The position numbers and the translations under genes were made by a program. Positions 23,972 through 36,778 of a DNA stretch of 64,000 bases are shown in pieces. Source of the DNA: Argentina anserina (taxonomy: Eukaryota; Streptophyta; Magnoliopsida; Rosales; Rosaceae); contig NC_065872.1 in the NCBI RefSeq assembly GCF_933775445.1, positions 5,704,001 to 5,768,000 on the forward strand, read 5' to 3'. Below the pieces are notes generated by a model. The model was not told the origin of the DNA and searched no databases. It saw nothing but the letters and a program-made list of their open reading frames with translations. Every line of letters starts with the position of its first letter. The stretch's first letter is position 1.

Positions 23972-24252
23972 TTAACTATATGATTATACTGGCATGTTAT
24001 TGTGGGTTTGTTATAATCAGTTGAATTGGGTTCTCTCATTTGGGTTTTCTTCGATCAGGCCTTAACCTAGCAAAAGCAATTACATAAACTAGCTAGTATA
24101 TATATTGTTGATGGCCGGACAAGTTATACTTGAATTTGCATATGGTATGTACAACCAACACGTCGTAGATTGACCTTAAGCAGCAACAATGATAGATAGA
24201 GAGGTTATCATCTTCAACAGAAACTCTCTAGGTATGTGATATGACCCATTGA

Positions 24253-24712
24253 TTGAGAAAGGATTGGAATAGATATTATGATGTTCAAGCGGCAGCAGAA
24301 GATGATGGTGGGGAGAACCAATGCGTTGATGAGAGCTTTTCCAACGTTTACAGTGAGGAGTCCAAGTCGGAATCGATTAACATCGATGATGACAACGCTC
24401 CGAATAGACTTGCTAGATCTGTTGCTTGTGTTGCACAGACATGCCTTTTTTGGTTCTAGATACATATTTGCACTAATTAGACATGCTGTTTGTGCAATTG
24501 TTTGTCAAAAAGGTCCTGATTTTGTTTCTCAGCGCTGGAAAAGTTTCCAGCCTTTCAGGCACATAATTTCTGCAGCATTGCAATTAGGTTATACCATATA
24601 TAGCTCAATGAAAACAAGTTGCTTAATGAGCAAAAATTTAGAAGAAGAAGAAAAGAAGAATTCGGAAATCATAGCAACCATGATGAACTTAGCCAGATAT
24701 GAAATGCTATAG
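24253..24712 (+). other. Unassigned open frames, possibly a gene fragment
   Basis: Two overlapping plus-strand frames (24253-24459 and 24278-24712) and a minus-strand frame (24214-24465) cover this stretch. None resembles a family I know. The first is acidic (EDDGGENQCVDES, then SKSESINIDDD). About 200 bp further on, a minus-strand CAG|GTTAGCC at 24940-24955 would be a plausible donor, so a minus-strand gene fragment is also possible. No strand can be chosen. Confidence 0.2.
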
Positions 24713-25521
24713 GAAGTGGACTTATCAACAAAATAATAGAAAGCATCACAGAATCATTACAGTTTCACTGACTCTCACTGAGAATATTGCCACATACACA
24801 TACCCCGGCCCTTAATTTTCTTTTTTCTCATGTAATCCTTCTTCTTCATCAATGGACTTCATTCACTTATATACATCTCTGGCCCCAGATAGTATCTGAA
24901 TTCTGAACCAAACGTGTGGACGATGAAGGTGAGGAATGGCTAACCTGTAAACATCTTCTGGAAGTATTTTTGAGATTAATCATCTCTTTTTCATACGCAC
25001 TAGGACAAGTTGGTTTGAGCAGAATGATGAATGAGAACTTTTTAGGGCACAATCAATCACCATGAATTAATTCAGTGTCAAGCATGTATCTGCACGGTTA
25101 ATATGTCTAAAATCATCAAATCAGTCATAATTATCTTACTTTCAACTGAACTTGCAATTATTTTTTGATGCTGGGGTAGATATTGGTGAAGAAGCGATTG
25201 AAGATGAGAACGTCATGGGTGATCGACCTAATGGTGCTTGTGTGCAAATATGTGATCTTTAGCTAGTATTCAAATACAACGGGTGATTATAAACTCTCAA
25301 TATATGTAGAAGAAAAATTCCTGCCTCAATTTCGGCTTAAGATCTCAATCGGGGGAAAATGTGTTTCAACATAGGTCAGAACTCGACGAATCGACAATTT
25401 CTTTTGGGGCCGATAATTTGAATTGACTCCTAACATTCAATATTGAATCTTTTTTCGATTCTTTATTATTGGATGAGATAATAACTTTTAAATTAGTGAC
25501 AGTATGGCAAAGTAACAAAAT

Positions 25522-25593
25522 GGGGATGTAACTCAAGTGGTAGAGTGATTTCAATGTTTGGAATAGATCTTGGTCCGACTCCTTGCGTCTCCA
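25522..25593 (+). pseudogene. Decayed tRNA-Ala-like sequence
   Basis: GGGGATGTAACTCAAGTGG, then TAGAG, and a 3' end TTGCGTCTCCA of 72 nt follow the plan of plant tRNA-Ala (GGGGATGTAGCTCAGATGG at the start, TGCATCTCCA at the end). The A box is nearly intact. The anticodon arm and the B box (GGTCCGACTCC for GGTTCGATCCC) have drifted, so the cloverleaf is broken. It could be a tRNA pseudogene or a tRNA-derived SINE head. Confidence 0.6.
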
Positions 25594-25626
25594 TTGTATT
25601 TTTTATTATTATTGTTATAGCATATG

Positions 25627-25701
25627 TATATCATAGCTAACTGGTAGAGCGTGATTTCAACGGTTGAAATAGATCTTAATTGGTTCAACTTTGCATCTCC
25701 A
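25627..25701 (+). pseudogene. Second tRNA-Ala-like copy
   Basis: AGCTAACTGGTAGAGCGTGA, then TTTCAACGGTTGAAATAGATC and TTGCATCTCCA share the body and 3' end of the copy 105 bp upstream. The 5' acceptor strand is lost. Confidence 0.5.
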
Positions 25702-25844
25702 TTTATAGCTTTTACGGTGGTGTCATTCCCATACCCAAAAGCTCTTTTACCACACCTCATATCTGTTTTTTTAATATTATTCTAATTTGATTTAGTTTAC
25801 AAACCACTCAAACTACCTTTTTTAAAAACTTTTTTTCTCTCCAT

Positions 25845-25879
25845 GGAATAGATTTTAGTTCAACTTCTTGCGTCTCCGT
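25845..25879 (+). pseudogene. Third, partial tRNA-Ala-like copy
   Basis: GGAATAGATTTTAGTTCAAC and TTGCGTCTCC match the 3' half of the two upstream copies. The D arm is absent. Confidence 0.4.
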
Positions 25880-26143
25880 TATGTTATATATGTATTTGTT
25901 TAACTAAAATAATTTCCAATATTGCAAAATTCCATCCCTCATCCATTTCATTTCTCCGAAGCCCACTAACATGTCCAATAGTATGGTCCAGCCCACCCAC
26001 TGGGCCATAGTATGAACCTTCGTAGGAAATTGCCACACTCGACAAAACACGCGTGTGGCTCCCAATCTCTCTCTCTCTCTCTCTCAGCTCATTTAGTTGA
26101 TTTCCAAATCTGAACCGAAATCCCAAATCGGAGCTCCACAAAA

Positions 26144-26379
26144 ATGGCGTCCACCACCTTCAGCGGAGACGAAACGGCTCCCTTCTTCGGCTTTCTCGGC
26201 GCCGCCGCCGCCCTAGTCTTCTCCTGTAAGTATAAACCTTCCTCAGCTCTCCGATCATAATTTTCTCGCATAGAAATTTCAGGTTTCTAGGGTTTTGTTC
26301 TTTTTCAGGCATGGGAGCGGCGTACGGGACGGCGAAGAGCGGCGTCGGCGTGGCGTCGATGGGAGTGATGAGGCCGGAG

Positions 26380-26414
<35 letters not shown>

Positions 26415-27236
26415 GGGAGTGTTGGGGATTTATGGTTTGATCATTGCTGTGATCATCAGTACTGGGATTAATCCAAAGGCTAAGTCTTATTATCTTTTTG
26501 ACGGCTATGCACATCTCTCCTCCGGTCTTGCTTGCGGCCTCGCCGGTCTCTCTGCCGGAATGGCTATCGGAATCGTTGGTGATGCCGGTGTTAGGTGAGC
26601 TTTTGGCTTTGTTTTAGTGTTTATTGTTTAGTTTTGTTTGAATGTTTGGTGTTTTCGTTTGGTTATGTTTGAATGTTTGGTGGCATTTCGAATTCGCTAA
26701 GGAATTGTGTTGTTGTTTCGAGTAGCAGCAGTAGTGTAGAAATCGAGTGATTCTTAGTGTTTCGTATCGATGAACGTTGTTGAATTTTGTATACAATGTT
26801 TGCTCTGTTGATAACAAATTGAATTGGATCCTGATCTTCAGGCTGTTGATTATGAAATTCTCGTTATGGATAAGTTATCTGTGTTATGTGTTTACTTGGC
26901 TCTGATGTAGCGATACTGATGAGCTTGTTCTCTTGTGGTCGCTGGGCTTACTTTGTATATAGTTTCACTAGAATGTAATGTGTTTAGAGGTGATTATTGG
27001 ATATTTGCTTTCGATTTTATGTGCATAGCGTGTGGATAAAAGCTGTTTATTCGAATTGGTGTTTGCTTGGTTCTCATTTTGCTGAATTGATTTTCTTTGG
27101 CAGAGCTAATGCACAGCAGCCAAAGCTTTTTGTTGGAATGATTTTGATTCTCATCTTCGCTGAAGCGTTGGCTCTGTATGGTTTAATTGTTGGGATCATC
27201 CTTTCATCCCGAGCTGGGCAGTCCAGAGCAGATTAG
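26144..27236 (+). CDS. VHA-c: V-type proton ATPase 16-kDa proteolipid subunit c
   Basis: Three exons (26144-26225, 26309-26594, 27104-27236) encode 166 residues, the normal length for plant subunit c. This proteolipid forms the rotating membrane ring of the V-ATPase that pumps protons into the vacuole and other endomembranes. The product has four hydrophobic helices. The [13 protein letters not shown] stretch in helix 1 and the proton-carrying Glu at about residue 143 ([10 protein letters not shown], helix 4) are intact, as is the [17 protein letters not shown] loop. All introns are GT-AG. The leader carries a CT microsatellite (about 26065-26084). The gene converges on the kinesin gene downstream. 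Plants carry several nearly identical copies of this subunit, so the isoform number cannot be given. Confidence 0.97.
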
Positions 27237-27420
27237 AGGTACCATTCGTGCAGGCTTCTGATGCGAGTTGTTTTGCGTCTTAAGTTACTCGCTGGTCTAA
27301 GATACTCATTCGGTGTGCAGAGTTCCCCCCGTGTGTGCAGTGTTTCGTTATGTTATCAGTCTTGCATAGTTGGGAAGAAATATCCATTTTCTTTTGTAGG
27401 ATTTGATGATTTGTCTTGGA

Positions 27421-27426
27421 AATAAA
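27421..27426 (+). terminator. Polyadenylation signal of VHA-c
   Basis: AATAAA lies 185 bp past the stop codon, in a stretch with T-rich sequence after it. Confidence 0.5.
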
Positions 27427-28008
27427 AGCTCTTATCAACTGATTCTTCACCTTTTTATTTTTTTGGCTGTAAAAATTATAATTGCAGAGTTCTGAGCTCA
27501 ACCTCCATGAAAGCAGAAAGCTCTTATCAATGCAATGATCTTTTATTCCTCTAATCAACATTAAAAATTCAAATATCTGATTACCATATATCGAAATACA
27601 TAAGCAGGTAAATGCCTCTTTAGATAGTAACACGAGCAATGGGAAGGTTGGAACAGAGAAAGAATTTGTTGAATGAACCATTGGTAATAATAGTCTGTAC
27701 TTCAGAAAAATAACAAAGACATAACATAACAGAAGGTAGAAGTTCAAAATCAACCACCGGGATTCCTAATCTACATTGGCTGCTTAAAATGCCGTGGTAT
27801 ATAGCACACTCATGGAATTACTTTACAAATATACTAGGAAGCATCAAACCTTACATCTAGCCTGAGCAAATTTACAACCTTTCTTACAGTCGAATACAAT
27901 TAGAACAGGGACAATAGCAAATGGAATATTTGCCAAGGAACCATAACCATATACATTAATGGTATCAGACGCCCTCAAAACTTCTACAATGTTAATCCCA
28001 GAACAAGC

Positions 28009-31000
28009 TTAAACCAGATGCTTCAAACTCTCTGTCCAACGGTAAGATCTCCGCCTTGTCGTAGATTCTCGAGGTGTAAATCTTAGTCCAAACATTTCCT
28101 TGAAAGCCTGCTCTGGCTCTACTGAACCAACCAGCTTAGCAACAACATTAGCACTATCTGAAATGTGATCCATGTTGTTTGTATCACTCCACAGGCGATT
28201 TGCTAATTGCAACCTCCTATTCTTCGAGTTTAGGCCAATACCCCATTTTAGGTAGAGGTTATCTCTTTCGTCTTTGGAGAGCCTCTTGCTCATTTGCTTG
28301 CTCAGCATGTGTCTCTCACTGCATAAAGCCCTCAGGCTATTCATACAATAAAACATGTTGAATTCAATCAGTGCATACAACAGACTGTAACAAAGTGAAA
28401 AAGTGAGATTCTTGACTACTAAGAGATCGGTTATGATACCTTGAAGCGGGTGTTAGACCATCTTCGAAAGCTTGATCTCCCTTTAGAAAGGTGCCTTTAA
28501 GGAAGGACAATCTCCTGAGCTCAACCTCCATGTATATAGAATCACTTGGATCACCTTTAAATAGCAGGAAGAAGTAAGTCCTGTGAACCAACGATACATT
28601 GCAAGCGTGCCAAAGTTCAACAATCTCTCTTTGCAGCCGCTTAAATTCTGATGGCCACGTTGAATCATTTTCCTCATCCATAGGCATTGGGTCCAAGCCA
28701 ACATCTTTTACCTCCCTCGTAGATGGTATCGATCTTAAACCTGTCTCTTGTACAGGCCAATCCACTGGTATCAACCTTAGATCTGTCTCTGGTGTAGACC
28801 TTGCATCTGTCTCTGGTAGAGTCTCTGGTATAGGTGTCGTATCAGTCCCCGATAACTACAATTGGAGGCAACAGTTGTTAGTGACAAAAAATAGGACAAC
28901 CATTATTGGCTTTATAGCAAGTACAATTAGATTCAATAACGTATCTTCTTACTACCAAAATCAATGGTTTTTGGGATATTTCACAAAAGTGATAAAAATG
29001 AAAACACTCACCATCGAATCAGGAAGTTGAGTAGTGCTCTGGGTGTCCATCATTTCCGTTATTCCATCAACTGAATAATTGCTTTGAGTAATCTTGTCAT
29101 CAGTTTCTTCAACTAAATAACTTCTTTCAGTAGTCTTCTCATTGTCATCAGTTGTGGTTGTTTCCCTCGTATCTTCAACTAAAGAACTGCTTTCAGTAGT
29201 CCTGTCATCAGTTGTGGTTAATTCCTTCGTTTCTTCAACTAAAGAACTTGCTTCAATACTCTTGTCATTAGTTGTGGATTCAGTATTATATGGTTTGCAC
29301 TCATCAAAAGGTGGAGTTCTTGCAGAAGCCTGAGAATCATTTTGTGATAACCTTTCAATCTCACTATCATACTTGAATGAAGGAAGTTTCTTCTGTAGAC
29401 CCTTGGGCCTTCCTACAAATTTTTTCTCAAACTCGGTTGGAGGTGTGCTCTCATCATAACTTTTCTCGAACTCAATCAAAGGCGTATCCTCATTCTTCTC
29501 TCCCATCTCAAACAAACAGGAAGAGAAGCTGGTCAAAAGACTTGCTTTACAACTTCTACTCCGCCTTAACTTGTAGATCAAGGGAGTGGGCGTCTCTTTC
29601 TCTGGGAACCATTGAGATGTCTCTTCAGGAGATGGAATTACAAAACCTTTATGGTTCAATAGGGGAGACTTATTAGTGCCATCTCCATTCTCAACCACTG
29701 TCAATCCTGAGGTAGCTGTGTTTGCTGCAGGAGATGAGAAATTTGAGTATCTGCTTCTGCTGGAATATGATATATTTGATGGAACAAATCTGTTTGTGTT
29801 TGACTCTTCCATCTCAATGCACCGGACTTCCTTGCAAACATCCTCTGAATTTACATCAGACTGTTCTTTGTTCTCCTCCTGATGCAGATTTGCATCAATG
29901 GAATTACTAACTGACAACTGGCTGGACGAGAACACGTGTGGGATCAGGAAATTGTCATCAAAGTCTGGACGTTGGGGTAGAGTATCCTCAGAACTCGTCC
30001 TACTGTCTACATCTGAATACTGAGATGTGCCAAATGATCTAACACTGCCTCGGCGGTGGTGAGAACCAGCCAGAATAGGTATTCCTGATGGTTGAGTTTC
30101 AATGTTTTCCCATGAATTTCGCACTCGCAATTTGGGGTAATAACGATCAAGATCCACCTACATTATAATGGAAACCAACTGAACTTAGTACAGGACAAAC
30201 ATATTGAAGTAAATTGGATTCTTCAGTTTAGAAGCACATACTGATGATGGCTTATCATCTTCAAGCACTCGTACCAGATCCTTAACCTCAGACTGAGCAA
30301 GGTCTCGTTGTAAAGTCAGCTCTGACACCTCTTTCTTAAGCTGAATGGTGAAATAAAAAAACACAAAAAACCAGGTTATATACAGAAGAATAATAACAAA
30401 CTATGTTTTTTTTTACACAAACTAGGGTTCATAATAAGGTGTATTTAGGAAAAAAAAAGACATAAAGAGGTTCAAGAATCAAGAATCATGACACAGAACA
30501 AAAGCAGATAGCATCAATTGATAAAAACTTCGATCAAATTGTCGAAAGACCAGGAAGGAGATATTTTTGTATAATCATTCATAATTTGAGCCTTTCTTAT
30601 ACTCTTTAGCGAACTTTACAAATTGTGCTCCATTTTTCCTGTTTTGGATTATTTTCACCATTATTGATGACTTATATGCACTATTTGACATTCACTAAAC
30701 TGAAAGGAAACAACATTTGATAAGAAGATAAAAAGAAAAAAACAATCGAACTATATCAGAGAGAAATAAACAAATTAACTTTTTCAGTTAGCCCAAAGCA
30801 TCTTATGTTTTTATGTAGAGAGGAAATGCGTAGAGCTTGTAGGGATAGATTGGAATGTACTATATTTCAAAAGAAACCAGATCATCTACCTTTTCAATTT
30901 GAAGGTCTTTTTCTCTCAGAAGTGTAGAAGAATCAGCTGGACCAATCTTTGTCCCGGAAGATTTCAACTCATTCTCTAATTTAGCCAATTCTTTTTGCAG

Positions 31001-33296
31001 ATGCTTCACCAATGTTTTATCTGACATGACTACATTAACCTGTGCATTTGTTGTTACTTCTTTAGCACAACTAGCGAACAAAAGGGTGTTTCTTGATTGC
31101 TCGACATGGCTATGTGCGGGACTCAAAGTACAGATGATGGCAGTTCTAGCATTTCCACCTAAGGAGGACTGTAATATGCGAGTTAGCTTTGAATCTCTAT
31201 AAGGAATATGCCCATTTCTTCCCTTGCTGCAAGATATATGAGTTGAACAGCTTAGTACTATATAAAATTATTCTTATCCTAGAACTAAGAAGCAAAAACC
31301 ATGTGAGATAAAATTAAGCCTCAAAAATACAACTCCACAAAGTAGAAAAAATGGCAAAGATTGTAGCTGCAGTAACAGTGGAGAAAATAAATAAAAATTC
31401 TGCAGAAGGTCACCTCAGCTTACGGATAACAGTGCCCAGAGTTAGTAAACTGCGATTTATGTGGCAACCCTCTTTCAACCTTGTTCCAGCTGATAAAGTC
31501 TGGGATGCACGCTCACTTCCAGCAAGATCGACAAAGTTCTGCACAGAAAAAAGGAATTGAATAATCACAATTTGGTTATTCCGATATTCATAGTTTTTAA
31601 CTTAACTAAGGAGGGGGAAAGACTAGTATTTAATTCTTGTTATTTTCTTATCCCTTGAAAACATAAAATCATCGACACTTACCACCATAGCAGTAAGAGA
31701 GCTTGACTTGTCATAGCCAAGAAACTCACGTGCTGAGCTTTCTATTACCTGATCAACCACAACAGTGTCCAGGGAAAGATAATCGTTGTTAGGCAAATAA
31801 ACATTGCTTAGAACAAAAGAACTTAAGAAAAATATCTATACCAATCTGAGAATCTGATGAGATCTGGAGCTTGCTTCATTTAAAGATGTTTCTCCTATCT
31901 GTCTTTGATCTGCAAATTTAAAGAAGGCATTTTAGGTGTACAGACACAAGCTATCATTCAAACTAATAATGGCTCAAGCCATTCTCACCTTCACATATGG
32001 CTAGAAGTTCTCTAAAATGATTCCAGTCCCTAAGAGTTTCCTCAGTAAGTCTTTCAACAATTGTACCTCTCTACAAAAAAATTGACAATTAATACAAAAA
32101 ACTTATGTGTACCAGTTCTGCAGCATATAGAAAATGATATTTACCTCAGGATCATCCAGAAGCCTAAGGGGAGTGGTATCTGCACTAAGAAGATCCCTAA
32201 CAGATTCGTTGTAAATCTCCAAGGCAGAAAATTTTAACACAAACTCTCTCTCCTCATGCTACATAAAACAGAGTATTGCATCAAAGATCATAACAAAGGA
32301 GTGTAATCAAAATTATAGACCAAAAAAAAACTACTAATATATAACAAACAATTACCTTATCTATGTAGTCATATATATCTGCAACAGCATACTCGGTAAT
32401 TCCACTCATAGTGTACGTCTTTCCGCTACTTGTTTGTCCATATGCAAAAATACTTGCTGAAAGAAAATTATTATAAAATAAATGAATATATATAATTTTG
32501 AAGATACAAGAAATTTAATAAATAGAATAAAAAAGAAACAAAATTGTACTGTACTCACAGTTTATACCACTGGCAACTGAAAGAGCAACTTTCTTGGCTC
32601 CTTCTTCATACACCCGCCTTGTGGAGCAATCATTACTAAACACTCTGTCTGGTATCAAGAGAAACAAAAGAAGATATTAGAAGACTGAGCACATTTGAAC
32701 TCGCCAAATCGGAATCCAAGTAACAGTCTCAGCTGTACAAAATGCTTTACCAACAAATATGTAAAACAATTTTGAAATAACCTCACAAGAAGAAGCAAAG
32801 GAAGAGGAATAAGATGAAAAAACCAGACATTAAAACTGCAAGGAGATTATTGAAATGGCAAAAGTTTCTGAAACTCTCAACATTGAGAACCAGCTGAACC
32901 AGTATGTTTTAAAGGAAATGGTATGATAAAATTGTAGGGGTTCAGAAAGTGTACAGGCCTGATCATGATGACCATGCCAGATATATCTTAAAACACCGTA
33001 ACTTGATGAATTTATACACAGAAATGATATTCATCAACCAAAGAAAATCATAAAAGTTTACAAGATTGCAATACGAGAATTTCCTTACCAAATGTATAGA
33101 CAGTTGGGTACATGGAGCGCTCAGAAATCGAAAGGTTGTTCCTGTATATGACAGTGTTTTCATTAATGCATTCCCAATCCGACACATCATTCCTGGCAGT
33201 CTCCTTCTCACTCAGAGGGCGCAGCCGAACAGAAACAAGTATCCTCTCCCCGTTGCCTGGCTCCTGCATTGGCTCCTGACCGCCAATGGCCACCAT
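28009..33296 (-). CDS. Kinesin-7 motor protein with NPK1-activating-kinesin C-terminal domain
   Basis: Thirteen coding exons on the minus strand: 33296-33089, 32648-32559, 32456-32356, 32258-32145, 32070-31989, 31909-31842, 31748-31683, 31538-31414, 31226-30890, 30340-30242, 30157-29012, 28855-28440, 28336-28009. Together they give 1059 residues in frame. The motor domain (about 20-360) has the P-loop GQTSSGKT (106-113), switch I NEASSRSH, switch II DLAGSE (247-252) and the microtubule-binding [18 protein letters not shown] coiled-coil neck ([14 protein letters not shown]) follows. The 382-codon exon at 30157-29012 is low-complexity and acidic with imperfect repeats. The last two exons carry the plant DUF3490 domain ([20 protein letters not shown], then [20 protein letters not shown]). 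KIN-7 relatives move on microtubules, several in cytokinesis. The start is the first ATG in the motor exon; the longer frame before it begins with TTG. The closest paralogue is not determined. Confidence 0.93.
29045..29300 (-). repeat. In-frame ~20-residue repeat in the kinesin stalk
   Basis: Within the large exon, [41 protein letters not shown] and [13 protein letters not shown] follow each other. The DNA shows about three and a half copies of a 57-66 bp unit containing TCTTCAACTAAAGAACT (plus-strand reading). Confidence 0.75.
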
Positions 33297-35933
33297 TACT
33301 CCCCCCTTCTCTTCCAAAACCCTCCTCCAACAGAGGTTAATAACTAGAATATCTCAAACCTTCAACAGATCCCAACAACCACAAACCAATCATCTACTCT
33401 TATGTTCAGCTCCCAATGACCTTTTCTTTCTTATTCGACTAATGTATCATGTTCCCGTAAGCTTCTAAAGCAAATGTGTTGCTGGGTTTATACAGAACAT
33501 TATGGCCACCACCAAAACTATACACCCACAATCATCATCTGCACCAACAAATTAATCATTCGTCAAGGCGTATATTATTCACTGTTTTGTCTCAACCAAT
33601 ATGGGACTGAATTTCTCCACCTCCTCTTTAATTCACAAATATGAAAGATAAACACACATACCCACAAAAACCAGTGGCCACCGTATTATAATGGAAATCT
33701 TGGATTTTTCTGAGATAGTAGTATTCCAAACACAGGCTGTCAAAACCTCTTATTCTAATCCAATTAAAAAACACACCTTTCACAGCTTCAAAGAATCAAA
33801 ATCTGAAGATGATGAAGAAAAAGAACAACGTCTTTTTTATTTTCTTAACCTTGGGGTTAGGAATTCACACTGGAATGTTTGTGACCCTTAATGATGCTTG
33901 GTATTGATTTTTGGATGCTTCCCTCTCTCTAAATATAGCTGTGTACAACCAAATCCAGACAAGCCAATCCAACTCCATTAACCCAAAATAGACTCACTCA
34001 CTCACAAGTCCAAAACACCCCCACTTCCCATTTTCACCATCTTCACAAATCACAACCAATGCCAGCACATTTCACCCAAAAAGATCAAAACTTTAGAAAA
34101 CCCAGAACCCAAATTAGCATAAATACCACAAAAAAGAAACCCAGACAACTCTCACACATAGTGGGACACAAATCACAACCAAAACAATCCAAAATTGAAC
34201 CCCAAAAAAAACAAAAATGATTCAAACTTTACCTTGTGAACAATTGAAGATGGGGAATGTGAATCCCAGACCGCCATTGTCTGATAAAGTTGAGGTTGAG
34301 ATATAACCCTCTGAAGGGTTATATGGGTTTCACTGTTTCAGTGTTGGATATGGAGTCTACTTCTTCATTCTTCTTTGGTTTTTGGGTTAGCTATAACACT
34401 CATCATTTGTTGGTTGCTCTTTCTCTCTCTTTGAATTAAACTACCGCGCTAAACGTAAAGACGACTGGTTACCCGTGAGGTTGAATGACGAATATGCCCA
34501 TGATGTTAGAGTGAATTTTCCCGGCGGACCACTGGAAAAAGGTGTTTGAATAATTGGTGGCCGCTGTAAAATCGGCGGAGGCCCATGCCTGACTTAGACC
34601 ACAAGGACTTTCCCGCCAGACATGGTTAGTGTGTCCAAAAGTTCTTACATTAATTAATGTATCCATTTCGGAATAAAGAAGGAAAAAACATATCCGCTAA
34701 AGAATATTTTGATGTTCAGTTATCTTCATCATAGTATATATATTAGTCACGAAAATTTTATAATGATCAAGTAAATAACTATAAAAAAAATCAGTTGTTC
34801 AAGTCTCGAAAAAAATTTAAATGACATATTGACATTACAAGTAACCAAGTTAAGAAGTAAATACATTTTTAGATCACGCTACATAATCAGAGCATTCTCA
34901 ATAAATTATTAATCTTCAGTTAACTCTACAGTTATAAAAAGCATTTTCGCCAAAATTATCTCAAGATCGACTGATCAAGGGAGAAGAAATTGGAAAGAAA
35001 ACAATCAAACAAGAACAAAGTAGTAATTTCATTAACCAAAAGAACAGCAAATCATGGCATGCCGGGCTCTTTTATAGAAACAAAATAAAGTCAGCTTGGA
35101 GGCTTTTATTATATTTCCCCCCAAGAATGAAGCAAAACAAATCAAAGGCTGGTAAAGCCAAGAGTATGGGGACCGTCTTCTTCCCTTGACCAAAAGAAGA
35201 GAATAATAACACACAGACCACCCCATGTGAATCGAAGAACGGCCCTAGCTTAGCCATGCATTAGAAATCTATAGGACCCCCGGTCCCATATTTGCATCTG
35301 TCTAGCTGACAACTACTAAATGAATACATGATTACGAACGAAGAGATAGAACAATGCCGGGATGGCAATAGATCGCTCGATCGAGCAGTCCTCTTGGATG
35401 AATTCGTATATGAAGATTTCATATAAGAGAGGTTTCGTGTTTAACTAGTTTTCGCTAGCTGAGTACCTAAGACTTTCGCCTCGTCTTTAAGAGTCTCTCG
35501 TAGTTGTTTTGGATAATATTTTCTTTGAGAAAAGAAAAAAGAAATTGCATGGAATCAAAATGGCATGTGAGAGTGGAATGAATGGGAAACAAACTAATGA
35601 TTAACATGCATGCCATTTCGACTTCAGAAAATATATACGAGCAATCCATGCATGTGCTGGTCCCAACCTCCACCAATTTTCAAGTTTTAACTTCATATTC
35701 CTCTCATTCATACATTCGTAGCTGCCGACAGTAAGATATTTCTTAATTTCTAGCTACCATTTTATCTGTATGATTATGCTAACTCTTTACTGGCATCATG
35801 CCAGTGGCATGGAACTGATGGAAGCTAGCTCACTCAGCTCAGTATTCAGTAATGGTGTTTGTTTTAATTTCTGTAGTATAATAAGCTGATCAGATCGAAT
35901 TTGAAGGACATACAACTAGTCGATGAGCTACTT
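33297..35933. other. Kinesin upstream region and intergenic DNA
   Basis: Positions 33300-34440 probably contain the kinesin 5' UTR and an intron or two on the minus strand (CT-rich leader near 34420-34430), but splice sites cannot be fixed. No further gene is supported between 34450 and 35933. Confidence 0.4.
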
Positions 35934-36778
35934 AGTAATGCAAAGTGAACCACATTTTGGTTTAACTCATATAGCCCATCTTAAGTGACAGCTGACGTGA
36001 CATAGCCACATCATCACACAATTTATAGTTCTTTTATGTTTTTTTCTTAAATATATAAAAAATCTCTTGAACTCTATATTTATCTTTCTAATATGATATA
36101 GATGATTTCCCCATCTATTAATCTTTTTTCTTTATGATCTTTTATTCTATACCATTTCCATAATCTCTCATCAATTAATTGAATTGATAATGCAACGTAT
36201 TCGAAGTCTCTCTCTATTAATAATAAGGAGATGGAAAACAAATGGTGTGATCCTGCACTCATGATCCTTAATTAAGAATCCCAAGTTTTCTTTTAATCTG
36301 GGATTTTCAAAATTAAAACAAGTTATACCTATCAACTCCACTCAATTCGAGCCTTAAACTAAAGAGATCGAAACACGTTGGGGTTTAAGACTTGTTGAAT
36401 ACCCGTATAATGAAGATCTTTCTTCATCGATCATGTTGAGATAGCAAGATCAAAAACATAATTGATAAACCTAATTTTGTGCTCAATCATTACTATGGCA
36501 TTCATTTGGCATAAGAGATGGGTGATGATAGTCACGAGATGAGAGGAGAATAGAATATAATTGCTTCTGTTGAAGACGCAATATTTGATCGATCAAAAAG
36601 AGGACTAATAGGGTTTAAAGATGAGTTCATCAATTAAAAACAATACTAGAAAAGTATTTCGTAAAATTTGTATAAAAAAATCAGATATTATGTCATAATA
36701 ATTTGGATAGGCCATGTCATCTGCCACCTAAAGTGGACTATACGTGGTACATCAAAATGTGGTTCACTTAACATTACT
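35934..36778. mobile_element. Inverted-repeat (MITE-like) element, about 845 bp
   Basis: The left arm starts AGTAATGCAAAGTGAACCAC. The right arm, reverse-complemented, starts AGTAATGTTAAGTGAACCAC. The two arms stay similar for about 80 bp, including CCACATTTTG, GTGACAGCTGACGTGACAT and GTGGCAGATGACATGGCCT. The interior is AT-rich and non-coding. I could not find a clean target duplication, so the exact ends and superfamily are open. Confidence 0.65.

Noticed and set aside
28599..29030. 143-codon plus-strand frame
   Set aside because: Antisense shadow of kinesin exons whose protein likeness and splice sites are clear on the minus strand.
33297..33317. Seven-residue N-terminal extension of the kinesin
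   Set aside because: That longer frame would start with TTG; the ATG at 33296 is the first usable start.
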